A stretch of 64,000 nt of DNA from Bartonella rattimassiliensis 15908 (GCF_000278215.1 NZ_JH725065.1:96547-160546); one strand, 5' to 3'. Counted from the stretch's first letter, positions 1-9,087 are shown. Program-made: numbers and translations. Notes: generated by a model not told the origin, from the sequence alone.

Positions 1-255
1 AATATATTAATGATCTTTTTAAAAAAATGTTTACTGATTACATTGGGATAGAACCTTTAAAATCAGTATTGTCATTAAGAGTTCTATTTTTTAAACTTTT
101 TAATTATTTCAAGCATGGCTTGTTTTGAGATTATTGTCTTTTTTATAAGGATTATCAGTTTATAGTTTTTGAAAAGTGATTGTTTGTTTATGTATCATGT
201 TTATTGAAAAATAGGCAATTGTTATGGACATAAAATGCCTTATCTCTCTTGATTG

Positions 256-1041
256 TTATCCATCGTCTTGTGAGAGAGGAAGGGAAGCGATTTCTGTATC
301 AAGGGCATCCATAAAATCGATAATAAAAGCAGCATTGGTTCCCAAATCTCTTGGCAAATATCGAGAAGCAGAACGCATATCAACAAAGGTTGTATTACCT
401 TCATCAGTTAAACGAATGACAATGTCTGAAATAAAACTAAGGTAAAAAGTTTTAGCTCTTGTTTCAATATAAATCTCATTTTCTTCGCCTTTGAATTCTC
501 GTTGTGCGACAATAGGCCAATCGTAGGCTTCTAAAACATTGAGAACGGATTCGCGAATGCGTTTAGGTGAGCCATCATAACGGCGTCCCGACATTTCTGG
601 CCATTGTGACATCTGTAATGTTGCTTGTTCAGTTAAGGTACTTTTAAGTGGCAAAGCATTACTGGGACGTATTGTGCGAAAAAAAGCCGGTGGTCTTTGT
701 GTATCGGTAGAAACATCATAAAGAGCAGGTAAGGTAAACCAAAGTCCAAAAAAGAACATCAATGGTGTCGCAGTTATTAATGAATAAACGATCCCTTTTA
801 AAGCTTTCATTCCTCCTAGGGCGCCATAGATCCACAAACTATGAAGTGCTTTTATAGCGAAAAAAAGGGAAATAATCACACAGCAAGTAGAGATACCTAT
901 CAAAATTATGAAGTCAGTTACGTTAATGACAGAAAAGCGTTGTAAAATAGCTGAGAATAATAAAATAAAGAAGGCTAAACCACCAAATCGAGGGGACCAT
1001 ATCGCTGCTCTTGAAATTAATCGAACATATCTCTTCTTCAT
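256..1041 (-). CDS. DUF1499 domain membrane protein
   Basis: This 261-residue protein has an N-terminal block of three to four hydrophobic segments (about residues 15-115) followed by a soluble C-terminal part. The soluble part (about 125-255) resembles the DUF1499 family: it has a typical WPEMSGRRYDGSP-like stretch and ends in a region with RSASR and DLGTNA motifs. DUF1499 proteins are widespread in alphaproteobacteria and have no established biochemical role. The protein is probably anchored in the inner membrane with the domain in the periplasm, which is inferred from the hydrophobic pattern only. It stands alone: the nearest gene upstream is about 1 kb away across a gap containing a degenerate repeat. 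I see no nearby partner that suggests a function. Confidence 0.85.
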   Translation of the reverse strand: MKKRYVRLISRAAIWSPRFGGLAFFILLFSAILQRFSVINVTDFIILIGISTCCVIISLFFAIKALHSLWIYGALGGMKALKGIVYSLITATPLMFFFGLWFTLPALYDVSTDTQRPPAFFRTIRPSNALPLKSTLTEQATLQMSQWPEMSGRRYDGSPKRIRESVLNVLEAYDWPIVAQREFKGEENEIYIETRAKTFYLSFISDIVIRLTDEGNTTFVDMRSASRYLPRDLGTNAAFIIDFMDALDTEIASLPLSQDDG

Positions 1042-1227
1042 GAAGTTTTTCCCCTCAACTTTAAACTATAAGCAAAGTTTTTCAGATTGCATATCTCACA
1101 AAAAGTTTCAGCTCATAACAAAAGTAAAGCACTTATTTTTAAGGTCAAGGATGTGTGATATCTTATCAATTTTCAGCAATTATTTTAGCGCTTCATTAAA
1201 GATAATGAGTACTTCTTTAACAATTTA

Positions 1228-1437
1228 TTATATCATTGATTGAATTTTATAGGAATCCTTATGAAGATATAAAAATATGCTTAAATAACAATTTTTCCAG
1301 TTGTTATTAGCATATTTGTTTAAAAATTTATTCTTTTCTCTTCTCGTTGCAGGGAGTTTTTCCTGTCGGATAAGCCTATTGAATAAAAGAACATCATTGA
1401 ATTGTTCATTCACACGCTTGTAAGAGACATCTTTCAA
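1228..1437 (-). pseudogene. possible eroded 69-codon reading frame beside a repeat copy
   Basis: A 69-codon frame rich in Lys, Asn and Arg abuts the dispersed repeat copy at 1440-1790. I recognise no family. It could be the least eroded remnant of a gene that belonged to the repeated unit, or a chance frame in AT-rich DNA. No convincing ribosome binding site is visible. Confidence 0.2.
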
Positions 1438-1439
1438 TG

Positions 1440-1790
1440 CTCTTAAGTCTCATTTCCCGACGGTGCTCGTGAATGCTATAACAATAAAGCGATTGAGCAT
1501 ATCCATCTTTATTATGTTTATGAAGGAGAAAACTAGCACCATCACTATTTGTTAACTCTCAATATTGCACAGCCTTTGAGCAGACGATTCATAAGGGGTA
1601 TTTTTATTATACAGTTTTTATTCACCTGCCACTCTCACTTGTAATATGCAAGCGAAGGGTTTTGATTGATTCAACATGAAAAGATTTGGAATGAAAGAAT
1701 ATTACGATATTCGGAGTGCTTATTCAACGTGTAGAAAAATAAATTATCATTATAAATCAAAGTATTGTACAAATATAATATGCGTGTATA
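1440..1790 (-). repeat. dispersed intergenic repeat, copy A
   Basis: Read on the minus strand, this region matches the sequence near 33.0 kb: a GAATATCGTAA-like block, a TTCATGTTGAATCAATCAAAA core near 1660-1680, then TTGCATATTACAAGTGAGAG. It aligns in the same orientation with 22.98-23.35 kb, including a shared GATTCATAAG block and a CTATAAC..AAAGC block. It is one of at least eight diverged copies in intergenic DNA of this window. The boundaries are approximate because they were aligned by eye. Confidence 0.6.
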
Positions 1791-2049
1791 AATAAAAATT
1801 TTATTCTATCTTATATCGATCATCAATGGGCTGATTTTTTCTCTCTATATATGTTTTGTATTTTAATAGAAGATTCTGTGAGAGGGTTAAAAATACTTTG
1901 TCTATTTCAATAAAAAATTTAGGGATCTAAAATTAGACAAACCTGAATTCGAATCTTCGATTAGTAGAGGAAAAATATAACCATTTTTAAGTTTTTTTTT
2001 AGTTTTTATAGAAAGTAGGTCATTCTATAAGTGGGAAGTGAGGATATTT

Positions 2050-2589
2050 TTATTCATAAAATATGCGGCAAATAGCAGATGAGAGAAAAGCTTCACTTTC
2101 TTTTTTTGCAAGAGAAGAAGAGACAAAAATACGTAAAATGACAAAACCTTCATTCAAATTTTTAGCAACTAAAACTGAATTGGCATTTTTTTTAGGTTTT
2201 GATTTTTTGAGTTCTATTATTTGTATTGGTTTTCCAATGATAAGATCGAGTGTAGCATCAGGGGCTGTTTGGTCATTAAGGCTGTAGAAAATAATTCCGT
2301 TGTGTGTGTAGGCTGCCAGTGACCAAAATTGTCGTGTTTTCAAAGCTTTTAAATGAACAGGTCCATTTTCAAGATTAAATCTGCATACTTTAAGAAGAAA
2401 AAGTGGATCAGCAAATTGTTGAATAGGATTATCCGGAGTAAAATCAACAAATTGATAAAGGGGGCCAGATTTTTTAAGAGTTGTCCATATATTATTTTGT
2501 GTCCAATGAGGCGTTAGAAATAAAATACAAATATGAACAATAATAGCGCCAATGATTGTAAGAAGTGCAGTATGAATAAATTTAATCAC
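2050..2589 (-). CDS. DUF1254-family membrane protein
   Basis: This 179-residue protein begins with one hydrophobic anchor (about residues 5-27). It continues with a soluble domain resembling the short, single-domain DUF1254 proteins of rhizobia, including the stretches YQFVDFTPDN, RFWSLA-like and YSLNDQTAP. It is the last gene of a three-gene leftward operon and overlaps the 3' end of the DUF1214 gene by 8 bases, so the two are probably translationally coupled. DUF1254 and DUF1214 usually occur together, either fused or as neighbours, which supports both calls. The biochemical function is unknown. The association with a penicillin-binding protein gene suggests a cell-envelope role, but this is inference. 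Confidence 0.8.
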   Translation of the reverse strand: MIKFIHTALLTIIGAIIVHICILFLTPHWTQNNIWTTLKKSGPLYQFVDFTPDNPIQQFADPLFLLKVCRFNLENGPVHLKALKTRQFWSLAAYTHNGIIFYSLNDQTAPDATLDLIIGKPIQIIELKKSKPKKNANSVLVAKNLNEGFVILRIFVSSSLAKKESEAFLSSAICRIFYE

Positions 2590-3199
2590 AATTTATTTGT
2601 CCTGAGGGGATTTGTTCTATTGAGGGCATTGTGAGCTTTTGTAACGCCGTTGCAGAGATGATTGAGGTATCGTATAAGGTAAGAATAAGCCCAAATTCTT
2701 TTTGACTAACTACTGCAAGCCAATTGCCGGTTTGCGGTGTAGGTGAAATATTGATGCGCAATGAGCCATCGTGCTCATAAGTAATAGCATTCGTGTGGAG
2801 TTCAAAAGGTATTTCTTTCGACGAAGTATAGGGTTTAAGAGATTTATCAGCTGTATAAAGGGTAAAAAGGCGGGTTTCAGGAATGTAACCTTTGAGCAAA
2901 TAATGACAGTAAGGGTGGAGTGGACGCCCTTGATTATCTTGCCAAATTTGGAATTGAATACCTTCAGTGTGTCCGAGTGAAACAATGCCTCGTTTGGCAG
3001 TGCGGGCGCGGGTGTAAGGATCCATATTGACGGTTCCCACTTGTGGATAAGCACTCCATTTTCCAATTGTAAAGCGTCCAAAATGATGAAAGGAATTGAG
3101 CACATAATCGACACTCAATTTTCCACATAAAATGGAGAAAACGAAGATAAAAAAGAAAATGGTGATATTAAAAAACATCAGTGAATATTTTGAATTCAA
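2582..3199 (-). CDS. DUF1214 domain-containing protein
   Basis: This 205-residue protein has an N-terminal membrane anchor (about residues 7-30). A domain with DUF1214 features follows: a DPYTRA motif near residue 61, a GLILTLYD-like stretch near 170-177 and the terminal QIPSGQINC region. In other bacteria DUF1214 follows DUF1254 in one chain; here the two halves are separate adjacent genes. The start codon overlaps the stop of the upstream penicillin-binding protein gene (ATGA-type overlap at 3196-3199) and the 3' end overlaps the DUF1254 gene by 8 bases, so the three form one transcription unit. The molecular role is not known. Confidence 0.85.
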   Translation of the reverse strand: MNSKYSLMFFNITIFFFIFVFSILCGKLSVDYVLNSFHHFGRFTIGKWSAYPQVGTVNMDPYTRARTAKRGIVSLGHTEGIQFQIWQDNQGRPLHPYCHYLLKGYIPETRLFTLYTADKSLKPYTSSKEIPFELHTNAITYEHDGSLRINISPTPQTGNWLAVVSQKEFGLILTLYDTSIISATALQKLTMPSIEQIPSGQINCD

Positions 3200-5340
3200 A
3201 ATGTTGAGTCTCCAGTCATTTTCAAAGAGATTGTAGATGTTTTTTTCAGATCTTTGTTAATTAATCGCACGATATTTAATGTTTCAGGAGAAAGTGTAGA
3301 GGGTATTGGGGAGGAAGATTCAGGATCTGTATGGGAGGAAAGTATTGGAGGGTGATAAGAAAGGAGAGAATCTTTAACACCATAGAGCTGTTTGAGCATG
3401 ATATTTTGATGTGCAGAGAGCATGATACGATGCCATATCATGGCAGGAACTCCCCCCCCAAAAGCACGATTCATTGGTGAAAAGTTATCGTTTCCCATCC
3501 ATACTGCTCCAGTATAATTTCCCGTAAAACCAACAAACCAAGCATCACGATAAGATTGTGATGTTCCAGTTTTCCCAGCGACAAGAGTCATGGGTAAAGC
3601 AGCACGCTTACCCGATCCTCGTGTTGTGACGCCCACCATCATTTGATTCATATAAGCGGCTGATTGTCCACTAAGAACTCGGTGTAGTTTTTTCCCGTTA
3701 TGCTCGAAGTCCCATACTACACGACCATCGATTGTTCTGATTTGTATGAATCCATGACGATTACCCGCTATCCCGCCGTTCGCAAAGACATTAAAGCCAG
3801 TTGCTTGATCCATGGGGGTCATATTAGAAGTACCAAGAACCATCGTTTTATGTGATAAAACATGCGCTTTAATCCCCATATTCTTGATAAGGTCTATGAT
3901 GGGTTGGGTATCGCGGTTAAGATATTGATAGGTGAGATAAACAGGAACTGTATTAATGGAAAAGGCTAAAGCTGTTGCTAAATCAATTTTTCCCAGATAA
4001 CGACCAGAATTATTTTTGGGGGTCCAACCACCCCAATTGATTGGAGCATCTAAAACGGTTGTTGAGGGTGATAGACCATGTTCTAGTGCGGTTGCGTAAA
4101 CATAAGGTTTGAATGAAGAACCAGCTTGTCGTCCACCTTGAGTTGCTCTGTTAAATTGACTTTTTTTATAATCTAGTCCTCCAACAATTGCACATACGGC
4201 TCCGTTATTGGCAAGTATAACAGTAGCGGCTTGTGTTACGCGATATTGTTGACCATATTGATGTAAATGATATGCAATTGATTCTTCTGCTACTTTTTGA
4301 AGTGCTGGATCAAGGGTTGTTTGAACAATTAAACTATGGCTTGGAAGTTGATTACGCATGTTTTTGATTTCCTCAAATGCCCAATCAAGAAAATAATCAG
4401 GTTGATTATTTTCTATTTGGAGAAGTGCCCTAGCAGGGTAGCGATGTGCTTTGATAATCTGGCTCTCCGTCATAAAGCCACTATTAACAAGATTAGAAAG
4501 GACGATATTGGCGCGTGTTTGAGCAGCAAAGAGGTGGCTATGAGGAGCATATTTTGTTGGAGCTTTAAAGAGCCCTGCGAGCATAGCCGATTCACTTAAA
4601 GATACATGACGTATGTTTTTTCCAAAATAAAATTTTGCAGCTGCTGCAATACCAAAATTGTTTCCTCCCATATAGGCACGGTCAAGATAAAGTTGCAAAA
4701 TCTGTTTTTTGCTAAAATTGGCTTCTAACCAAAGAGCAAGATAAGCTTCCTTTATTTTACGTGTTATGGTTCTCTCATTTGTTAAGAATAAATTTTTAGC
4801 CAATTGTTGTGTGAGAGTTGATCCACCTTGTACTACACCTTTAGCTTGTATATTTTGTGAAATTGCTCGTGTAAGTCCCTGAAAATCAATTCCCCAATGA
4901 TCAAAAAAACGACGGTCTTCTGTAGCGAGAACCGCTTTAATGACAGTATCAGGCATTTCTTCAACGGGGACAGAGATAGCCGGGAGTGCACCACGGTGTC
5001 CAATTGGATTTCCATAGCGATCTAGAAAAAGAATGGAAAAGTTTTTAGGAGAAGACCAATCTGTTTTGGTAAGCTCAAAAATAGAAATACCTAAAATGGT
5101 GAAAAGAGTAAACCCTATTAACCCTAATGTCAGTATTTCATCTAGAACTTCAACGATAAAGCGTTTCCATCCTTGAAGATGAAAATTTTGTGAGATGATT
5201 TTTGCCTTTTTCCAGAAAAAACTGTTAGCAGAACGAATGCGATAAAGCGCTGTGTCTAATCGTGCATCTAATTCGATGAGAGCAGGGCTGTGAAATGGCT
5301 TATGCTGTTGTCCTTTCTTTTTTTTAAAAAAATTAAACAT
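3196..5340 (-). CDS. bifunctional penicillin-binding protein, PBP1 family (class A)
   Basis: This 714-residue enzyme polymerises lipid II glycan strands and crosslinks the peptides in the periplasm. It has a cytoplasmic basic N-terminus and one membrane segment (about 65-92). The glycosyltransferase domain shows the catalytic EDRRFFDHWG motif (Glu141) and GGSTLTQQLAKN. The transpeptidase domain carries the acylated serine in GSSFKP (about residue 409), an SIN triad and KTGTSQ. There is no obvious OB-like insertion, and the chain is shorter than the roughly 800-residue classic PBP1a, so this is probably the second class A enzyme that rhizobia carry. It is the first gene of the operon with the DUF1214 and DUF1254 genes. 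An exact mrcA, mrcB or pbpC assignment is not justified. Confidence 0.92.
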   Translation of the reverse strand: MFNFFKKKKGQQHKPFHSPALIELDARLDTALYRIRSANSFFWKKAKIISQNFHLQGWKRFIVEVLDEILTLGLIGFTLFTILGISIFELTKTDWSSPKNFSILFLDRYGNPIGHRGALPAISVPVEEMPDTVIKAVLATEDRRFFDHWGIDFQGLTRAISQNIQAKGVVQGGSTLTQQLAKNLFLTNERTITRKIKEAYLALWLEANFSKKQILQLYLDRAYMGGNNFGIAAAAKFYFGKNIRHVSLSESAMLAGLFKAPTKYAPHSHLFAAQTRANIVLSNLVNSGFMTESQIIKAHRYPARALLQIENNQPDYFLDWAFEEIKNMRNQLPSHSLIVQTTLDPALQKVAEESIAYHLHQYGQQYRVTQAATVILANNGAVCAIVGGLDYKKSQFNRATQGGRQAGSSFKPYVYATALEHGLSPSTTVLDAPINWGGWTPKNNSGRYLGKIDLATALAFSINTVPVYLTYQYLNRDTQPIIDLIKNMGIKAHVLSHKTMVLGTSNMTPMDQATGFNVFANGGIAGNRHGFIQIRTIDGRVVWDFEHNGKKLHRVLSGQSAAYMNQMMVGVTTRGSGKRAALPMTLVAGKTGTSQSYRDAWFVGFTGNYTGAVWMGNDNFSPMNRAFGGGVPAMIWHRIMLSAHQNIMLKQLYGVKDSLLSYHPPILSSHTDPESSSPIPSTLSPETLNIVRLINKDLKKTSTISLKMTGDSTF

Positions 5341-5684
5341 TTAAAAAGAGCCTATGACAAAGCAATACAACCAAACAAATCTAAAATAACTATATGGAGT
5401 AGAAATATTTTTTTGCTATAGTTCTAACATAGAAAAAGTATTTAGAATTATTCATTTTTTGTGAGAAAGTGTATTAAGCTTTTTATTATTTTATTACATA
5501 AATTTTCTCCTTATTATTAACAAAATTTTATTTTGAAGGTTTAAAAATTTGGAGTATTATTAACGCGTTTTTCTGTAAGATTAGAGGATGAACTATTTTC
5601 CATTTGTGATTTTTAAATCGACCCCCAAAAAAACATTATTTCTTTTATTCTTCAGAAGGAAGAAAATAGGTTATTGAAGTATTT
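5341..5684. other. intergenic region between divergent PBP and feuN units
   Basis: This 344-base AT-rich gap lies between divergently transcribed operons and must contain promoters for both. I cannot assign -35/-10 boxes with confidence. An AGAAGGA-type ribosome binding sequence lies near 5654-5660, but it is far from the feuN start; GAAG at 5675-5678 is nearer. No open frame or structured RNA is evident. Confidence 0.6.
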
Positions 5685-5921
5685 ATGATGAAAAAAATTT
5701 CTTTATTTGTAATGTTAGCAGCTTTTGGGGGAGCAGATTACGTTCTGGCGGCTGGCTGTTCTGAGGTGGGCAAGAAGATTGCAACTCAGGAGAAGGGGAT
5801 TCTCGTCCGTTCAAAACTGGTTGTTGAGGCTGGAGCGGATATGTGTGCAATTGTGGTTGTTGTTCCAGCTCGTAATGGTGAGAAGTTGCGCCGTGTTGAG
5901 TTTTTTGTTCCTGCTGATTAG
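5685..5921 (+). CDS. feuN: small secreted protein, FeuN-like modulator of FeuPQ
   Basis: This 78-residue protein has a Sec-type signal peptide: MMKK start, hydrophobic core to about residue 21, then an Ala-rich cleavage region before GCSEVG. The mature part is about 55 residues with two cysteines. It lies 21 bases upstream of feuP on the same strand. In Sinorhizobium meliloti the gene directly upstream of feuP encodes FeuN, a small periplasmic protein reported to restrain signalling through the FeuQ kinase. The assignment rests on position, size and export signal; I cannot align the sequences here. ATG codons at 5685 and 5688 are both possible starts. A longer open frame on the opposite strand is a shadow. 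Confidence 0.7.
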   Translation: MMKKISLFVMLAAFGGADYVLAAGCSEVGKKIATQEKGILVRSKLVVEAGADMCAIVVVVPARNGEKLRRVEFFVPAD

Positions 5922-5942
5922 CCTTTAGCAGATGGTGTTCTG

Positions 5943-6611
5943 ATGCGTATCTTAATCGTTGAAGATGATCGAAGTCTTCACCATCAATTAGCAGAAGCTG
6001 TAAGACGTGCAGGATATGTTTTTGATAGTGCTTTTGATGGTGAAGAGGCTTATTTTTTAGGCAGTACGGAGTCTTATGATGCGGTGATACTTGATATAGG
6101 TTTACCGCAAATTGATGGTATTCGTATTGTTGAAAAATGGCGTCAAGAAGGGCGTACCATGCCTGTTTTAATGCTAACGGCACGAGATCGTTGGTCTGAT
6201 AAGGTGCACGGTATTGATGCAGGGGCTGACGATTATGTTGTGAAGCCATTTCATTTGGAGGAAGTAATGGCACGCTTGCGAGCGCTAATTCGTCGTGCGA
6301 CAGGACATGCGACAAGTGCCTTATGTTGCGGGAATGTTTTGTTGGATACGAAGACATCTCGTGTTTTTGTGGATGGTCAATTGATTAAACTAACATCTTA
6401 TGAATTCCGACTTCTTTCGTATCTTATGCATCATTGTGACAGGGTCATTTCAAGAACGGAGCTTACAGAGCATCTTTATGATCAGGATTTTGATAAAGAC
6501 TCGAATACGGTGGAAGTTTTTGTAGGGAGGTTACGGAAAAAGCTTGGAGTGGATTTGATTGAGACTATTCGAGGTATGGGGTATCGCGTGAGAACGCTAG
6601 GTGATGAATGA
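5943..6611 (+). CDS. feuP: OmpR/PhoP-type response regulator FeuP
   Basis: This 222-residue two-domain regulator has a receiver domain (residues 1-115) with the acidic pocket Glu7-Asp8-Asp9, the phosphoacceptor Asp51 in ILDIGLP and Lys101 in VVKPF. A winged-helix DNA-binding domain (about 125-220) ends in the typical EVFVGRLRKKL and IRGMGYRV motifs. It is followed by its kinase gene with an ATGA overlap. In rhizobia FeuP controls export of cyclic glucans and osmoadaptation; in an animal-associated bacterium the regulon may differ. The gene order feuN-feuP-feuQ-ccm-degP matches the rhizobial arrangement, which supports the symbol. PhoP would be an alternative family name for the same protein. 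Confidence 0.88.
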   Translation: MRILIVEDDRSLHHQLAEAVRRAGYVFDSAFDGEEAYFLGSTESYDAVILDIGLPQIDGIRIVEKWRQEGRTMPVLMLTARDRWSDKVHGIDAGADDYVVKPFHLEEVMARLRALIRRATGHATSALCCGNVLLDTKTSRVFVDGQLIKLTSYEFRLLSYLMHHCDRVISRTELTEHLYDQDFDKDSNTVEVFVGRLRKKLGVDLIETIRGMGYRVRTLGDE

Positions 6612-8026
6612 ATGTTTTCAAAGAGAATAATTGGCTTAGGAAGTTTTGTTTTGTAATTACGAGATCTCTCAGTTTACGTGTTATGATCTTATCAACATTA
6701 TGGGTTGTTATTTCTCTTTTATCGATTTCTGCAGTGAGTATTTTATTTTATAAGCGTTCAACCGAACAAAGCCTAGAGCGTATCCTTTCTGCTCAACTTT
6801 ACAGTCTTATTGCAACAGTTACGGTGTCACCGGAAGGAGCTTTGAAAGGAGGGGCGGGAATTGATGATATTCGTTATTCTGATCCAACAACAGGATGGTA
6901 TTGGGAAGTTGTTGCGATATCCCATAATTTAAAAGGAAGATTGACATCCCCATCATTGGGAACAGAAGAAATATTTACACCGAGTGATGTCGATATACCT
7001 TTTGACAATAAATTCTTTCGTTCTTATCGGATAAAGGGGAGCAGTGGACAAAAGTTACAAGTGATTGAGAGTGATGTTGTTCTTGATAATAAAAATCATA
7101 TTGCACGTTTTCGGCTTGTTGGGAATATCGATGAAGCTCATGCTCAAGTAAAGGAATTTAAGCGAACTTTACAAATTTTTCTTTGGAGTTTTGGTATCGG
7201 GAGTGTTCTTGTTAACATTGCTATTATTATCTTTAGTTTTCAACCGTTGAAGCTTATTCGGCGCGCATTGAATGATATTCGTGAAGGAAGAGTTCACTAT
7301 GTGAATACGGATTTAGTAAGCGAAGTCATGCCGCTTGCCCAAGAGATGAACGCTCTCATTAATAATAATCAGCGTATTATTGAGCGATTTCGCACACAGG
7401 TTGGTAATCTCGCACATTCGTTAAAGACTCCTCTGTCAGTTATTATGAATGAGACAGATAAGATGCGGGGAGAACAGGCTTTTTTGTTGAGAGAGCAAAC
7501 GCAAATAATGCAAGCTCAAATCAATCATTATCTTCAGCGTGCGCGTATTGCAGCACAATGCGATAGTATTATCTATCATACGTCTGTTCGCAGTGTAATT
7601 GATCGTTTGGTGCGGGTTATGAAAAAGCTTAATCCTGAAAAACAAATTCAATTTATTATGGATGTTGATGATATTGTTTTTTCTGGAGAAAAAGAAGATT
7701 TAGAAGAAATTATAGGAAATTTGATTGAAAATGCTATTCAGTGGTCTTGCGCAAAGGTTTTGATCTCTTGCTGTTTAGAAGAAAACATTGAAGAAACAGA
7801 ATATTTTAGTATCTTTATAGAAGATGATGGTCCTGGTTTAACAAAAGACAAAATTGATGAAGCATTAAAAAGAGGGCGGCGGTTTGATGAAAGTAAACCG
7901 GGGACAGGTTTAGGATTAGCAATTGTTTCAGATATGGTCCATGAATATGGTGGCAATCTTTTTTTATCGCGTTCTATTTTAGGTGGATTGTATGCAAAAG
8001 TCCTATTACCCAAGGTAGGAGAATAA
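6608..8026 (+). CDS. feuQ: sensor histidine kinase FeuQ
   Basis: This 472-residue inner-membrane kinase has two transmembrane segments (about 24-48 and 190-212) that bracket a periplasmic sensor loop of about 140 residues. A HAMP-like linker follows, then a dimerisation helix with the phosphorylated His270 in NLAHSLKTPLS and an ATPase domain with NLIENAIQW (N box), EDDGPGL (G1) and GTGLGLAIV (G2). The start codon overlaps the feuP stop by four bases, so the two are translationally coupled. The periplasmic loop is the site at which FeuN-type proteins are thought to act. No terminator-like hairpin is visible after the stop, and the ccm genes begin about 300 bases downstream. Confidence 0.88.
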   Translation: MNVFKENNWLRKFCFVITRSLSLRVMILSTLWVVISLLSISAVSILFYKRSTEQSLERILSAQLYSLIATVTVSPEGALKGGAGIDDIRYSDPTTGWYWEVVAISHNLKGRLTSPSLGTEEIFTPSDVDIPFDNKFFRSYRIKGSSGQKLQVIESDVVLDNKNHIARFRLVGNIDEAHAQVKEFKRTLQIFLWSFGIGSVLVNIAIIIFSFQPLKLIRRALNDIREGRVHYVNTDLVSEVMPLAQEMNALINNNQRIIERFRTQVGNLAHSLKTPLSVIMNETDKMRGEQAFLLREQTQIMQAQINHYLQRARIAAQCDSIIYHTSVRSVIDRLVRVMKKLNPEKQIQFIMDVDDIVFSGEKEDLEEIIGNLIENAIQWSCAKVLISCCLEENIEETEYFSIFIEDDGPGLTKDKIDEALKRGRRFDESKPGTGLGLAIVSDMVHEYGGNLFLSRSILGGLYAKVLLPKVGE

Positions 8027-8322
8027 CATATTTTTTCTCATTCAGGAAATGTCTATAAAATTTGTAAAGAAGCATTTTCAAATAATACAAAACAGTAGGG
8101 AGAAATTTAGAATATCAGTATTTATAATTAAATTATAGAAAGAAAGCCCTATTTTCTTTATTTAATTGATATATAAGATAAAAATGCATAATAGGTTTTA
8201 TAATATATTTCATAAAAAGGTGATTTTTTATCATTTCACATTATTCTTTTCACGAAACTCTTCTAATAAAAGAGGGTAAAATGTAAGTGAGTTATTTTCT
8301 ATTCATATTGGAAAAAAATTAT

Positions 8323-9087
8323 ATGCTCTTACTTATTTTTGCAGCATTTTTTCTAATTTTTCTGGCAAGTATTCTTTTTCTTTCACTACGTTTTGACAAT
8401 GAGATAAAAAAAGTTCAAACCACAGATGGTTATAGGAATTATATGCATACAATTAAATTTAACAAACTTTGTATGTATACTAAAAAAGAAGATATCCTTA
8501 AAACTTTAAGTGTTTTGTTTGTTCTTCTTATGACATGGAGTATTTATGGCCTGACAGGCAATCCAGAAGTAAAAAGTTATTTTTTTAGCGAATTAATGGA
8601 TAAGGATCCTAAAATTCTTAGTAAGCAAGAAAAGCTTGTTCGTTTACAAGTGCTTTTTTTTCGTTCACCTTATGATGGCAAACTAGCAGATGCATTAGCG
8701 ATAGGGTATCTTGAAGAAGGCTATTTTCAGGAGGCTGTAAATACTTATTTAGATGCACTTCGTTTGAATGGAGAAACAGCTCCAAGGCTTGTAGGATATG
8801 GTTTAGCATTGGTTGGTTATGAAGGGGGGGTGATAACGCAAGAAGCACAAAATGCTTTTCAAAAAGCAGCAGATTTAGCACCAACAGATTTTTATCCACG
8901 CCTATTGTTAGCTGATGCGTTTCATCAAGCAGGAAAAACTGCGCAGGCAGTGCAGTTTTTACAAAGCTTTCTTGATACAATGCCTGAAAATTTTGCCGGA
9001 CGATCACGGGTTGAAAAAATGATGATTCAGTTACGCAATTTATCGAGTGAGCATACAAAGAAAAGTAATCATCGCCAATTGAGATGA
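8323..9087 (+). CDS. ccmI: cytochrome c biogenesis protein CcmI (CycH), short form
   Basis: CcmI carries apocytochromes c to the heme lyase CcmF/CcmH. The protein has two N-terminal membrane segments (about residues 1-20 and 55-75 from this start). A basic cytoplasmic loop lies between them, and a periplasmic part follows with about three TPR-like helical pairs (for example AIGYLEEGYFQEAVNTYLDALRL-type and AFQKAADLAP). I chose ATG 8323, which begins directly with the first membrane helix; a GTG at 8287 would add 12 residues. About 255 residues is clearly shorter than the roughly 370 usual for rhizobial CycH, so the periplasmic part seems reduced. It is the first gene of the ccmI-E-F-H run. 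Confidence 0.8.
   Translation: MLLLIFAAFFLIFLASILFLSLRFDNEIKKVQTTDGYRNYMHTIKFNKLCMYTKKEDILKTLSVLFVLLMTWSIYGLTGNPEVKSYFFSELMDKDPKILSKQEKLVRLQVLFFRSPYDGKLADALAIGYLEEGYFQEAVNTYLDALRLNGETAPRLVGYGLALVGYEGGVITQEAQNAFQKAADLAPTDFYPRLLLADAFHQAGKTAQAVQFLQSFLDTMPENFAGRSRVEKMMIQLRNLSSEHTKKSNHRQLR

Larger units (their letters stand above)
1042..2049. other. 1-kb gap without a supported gene
   Basis: The gap between the DUF1499 gene and the DUF1254 gene is AT-rich. It holds the doubtful 69-codon frame at 1228-1437 and a degenerate copy of the dispersed repeat at about 1440-1790. I see no RNA gene or strong terminator in the remainder. Confidence 0.7.

Noticed and set aside
1-255. A gene at the extreme left end
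   Set aside because: All frames are short and AT-driven; the nearest real gene is the minus-strand DUF1499 gene ending at 256.
5683-6357. A 224-codon minus-strand frame opposite feuN and feuP
   Set aside because: It is antisense to two recognisable genes, has a Gln/His/Leu-rich composition typical of reading the complement of a coding strand, and matches no family.
8618-9058. 146-codon minus-strand frame opposite ccmI
   Set aside because: Shadow of the TPR-coding strand; no start signal or family motif.
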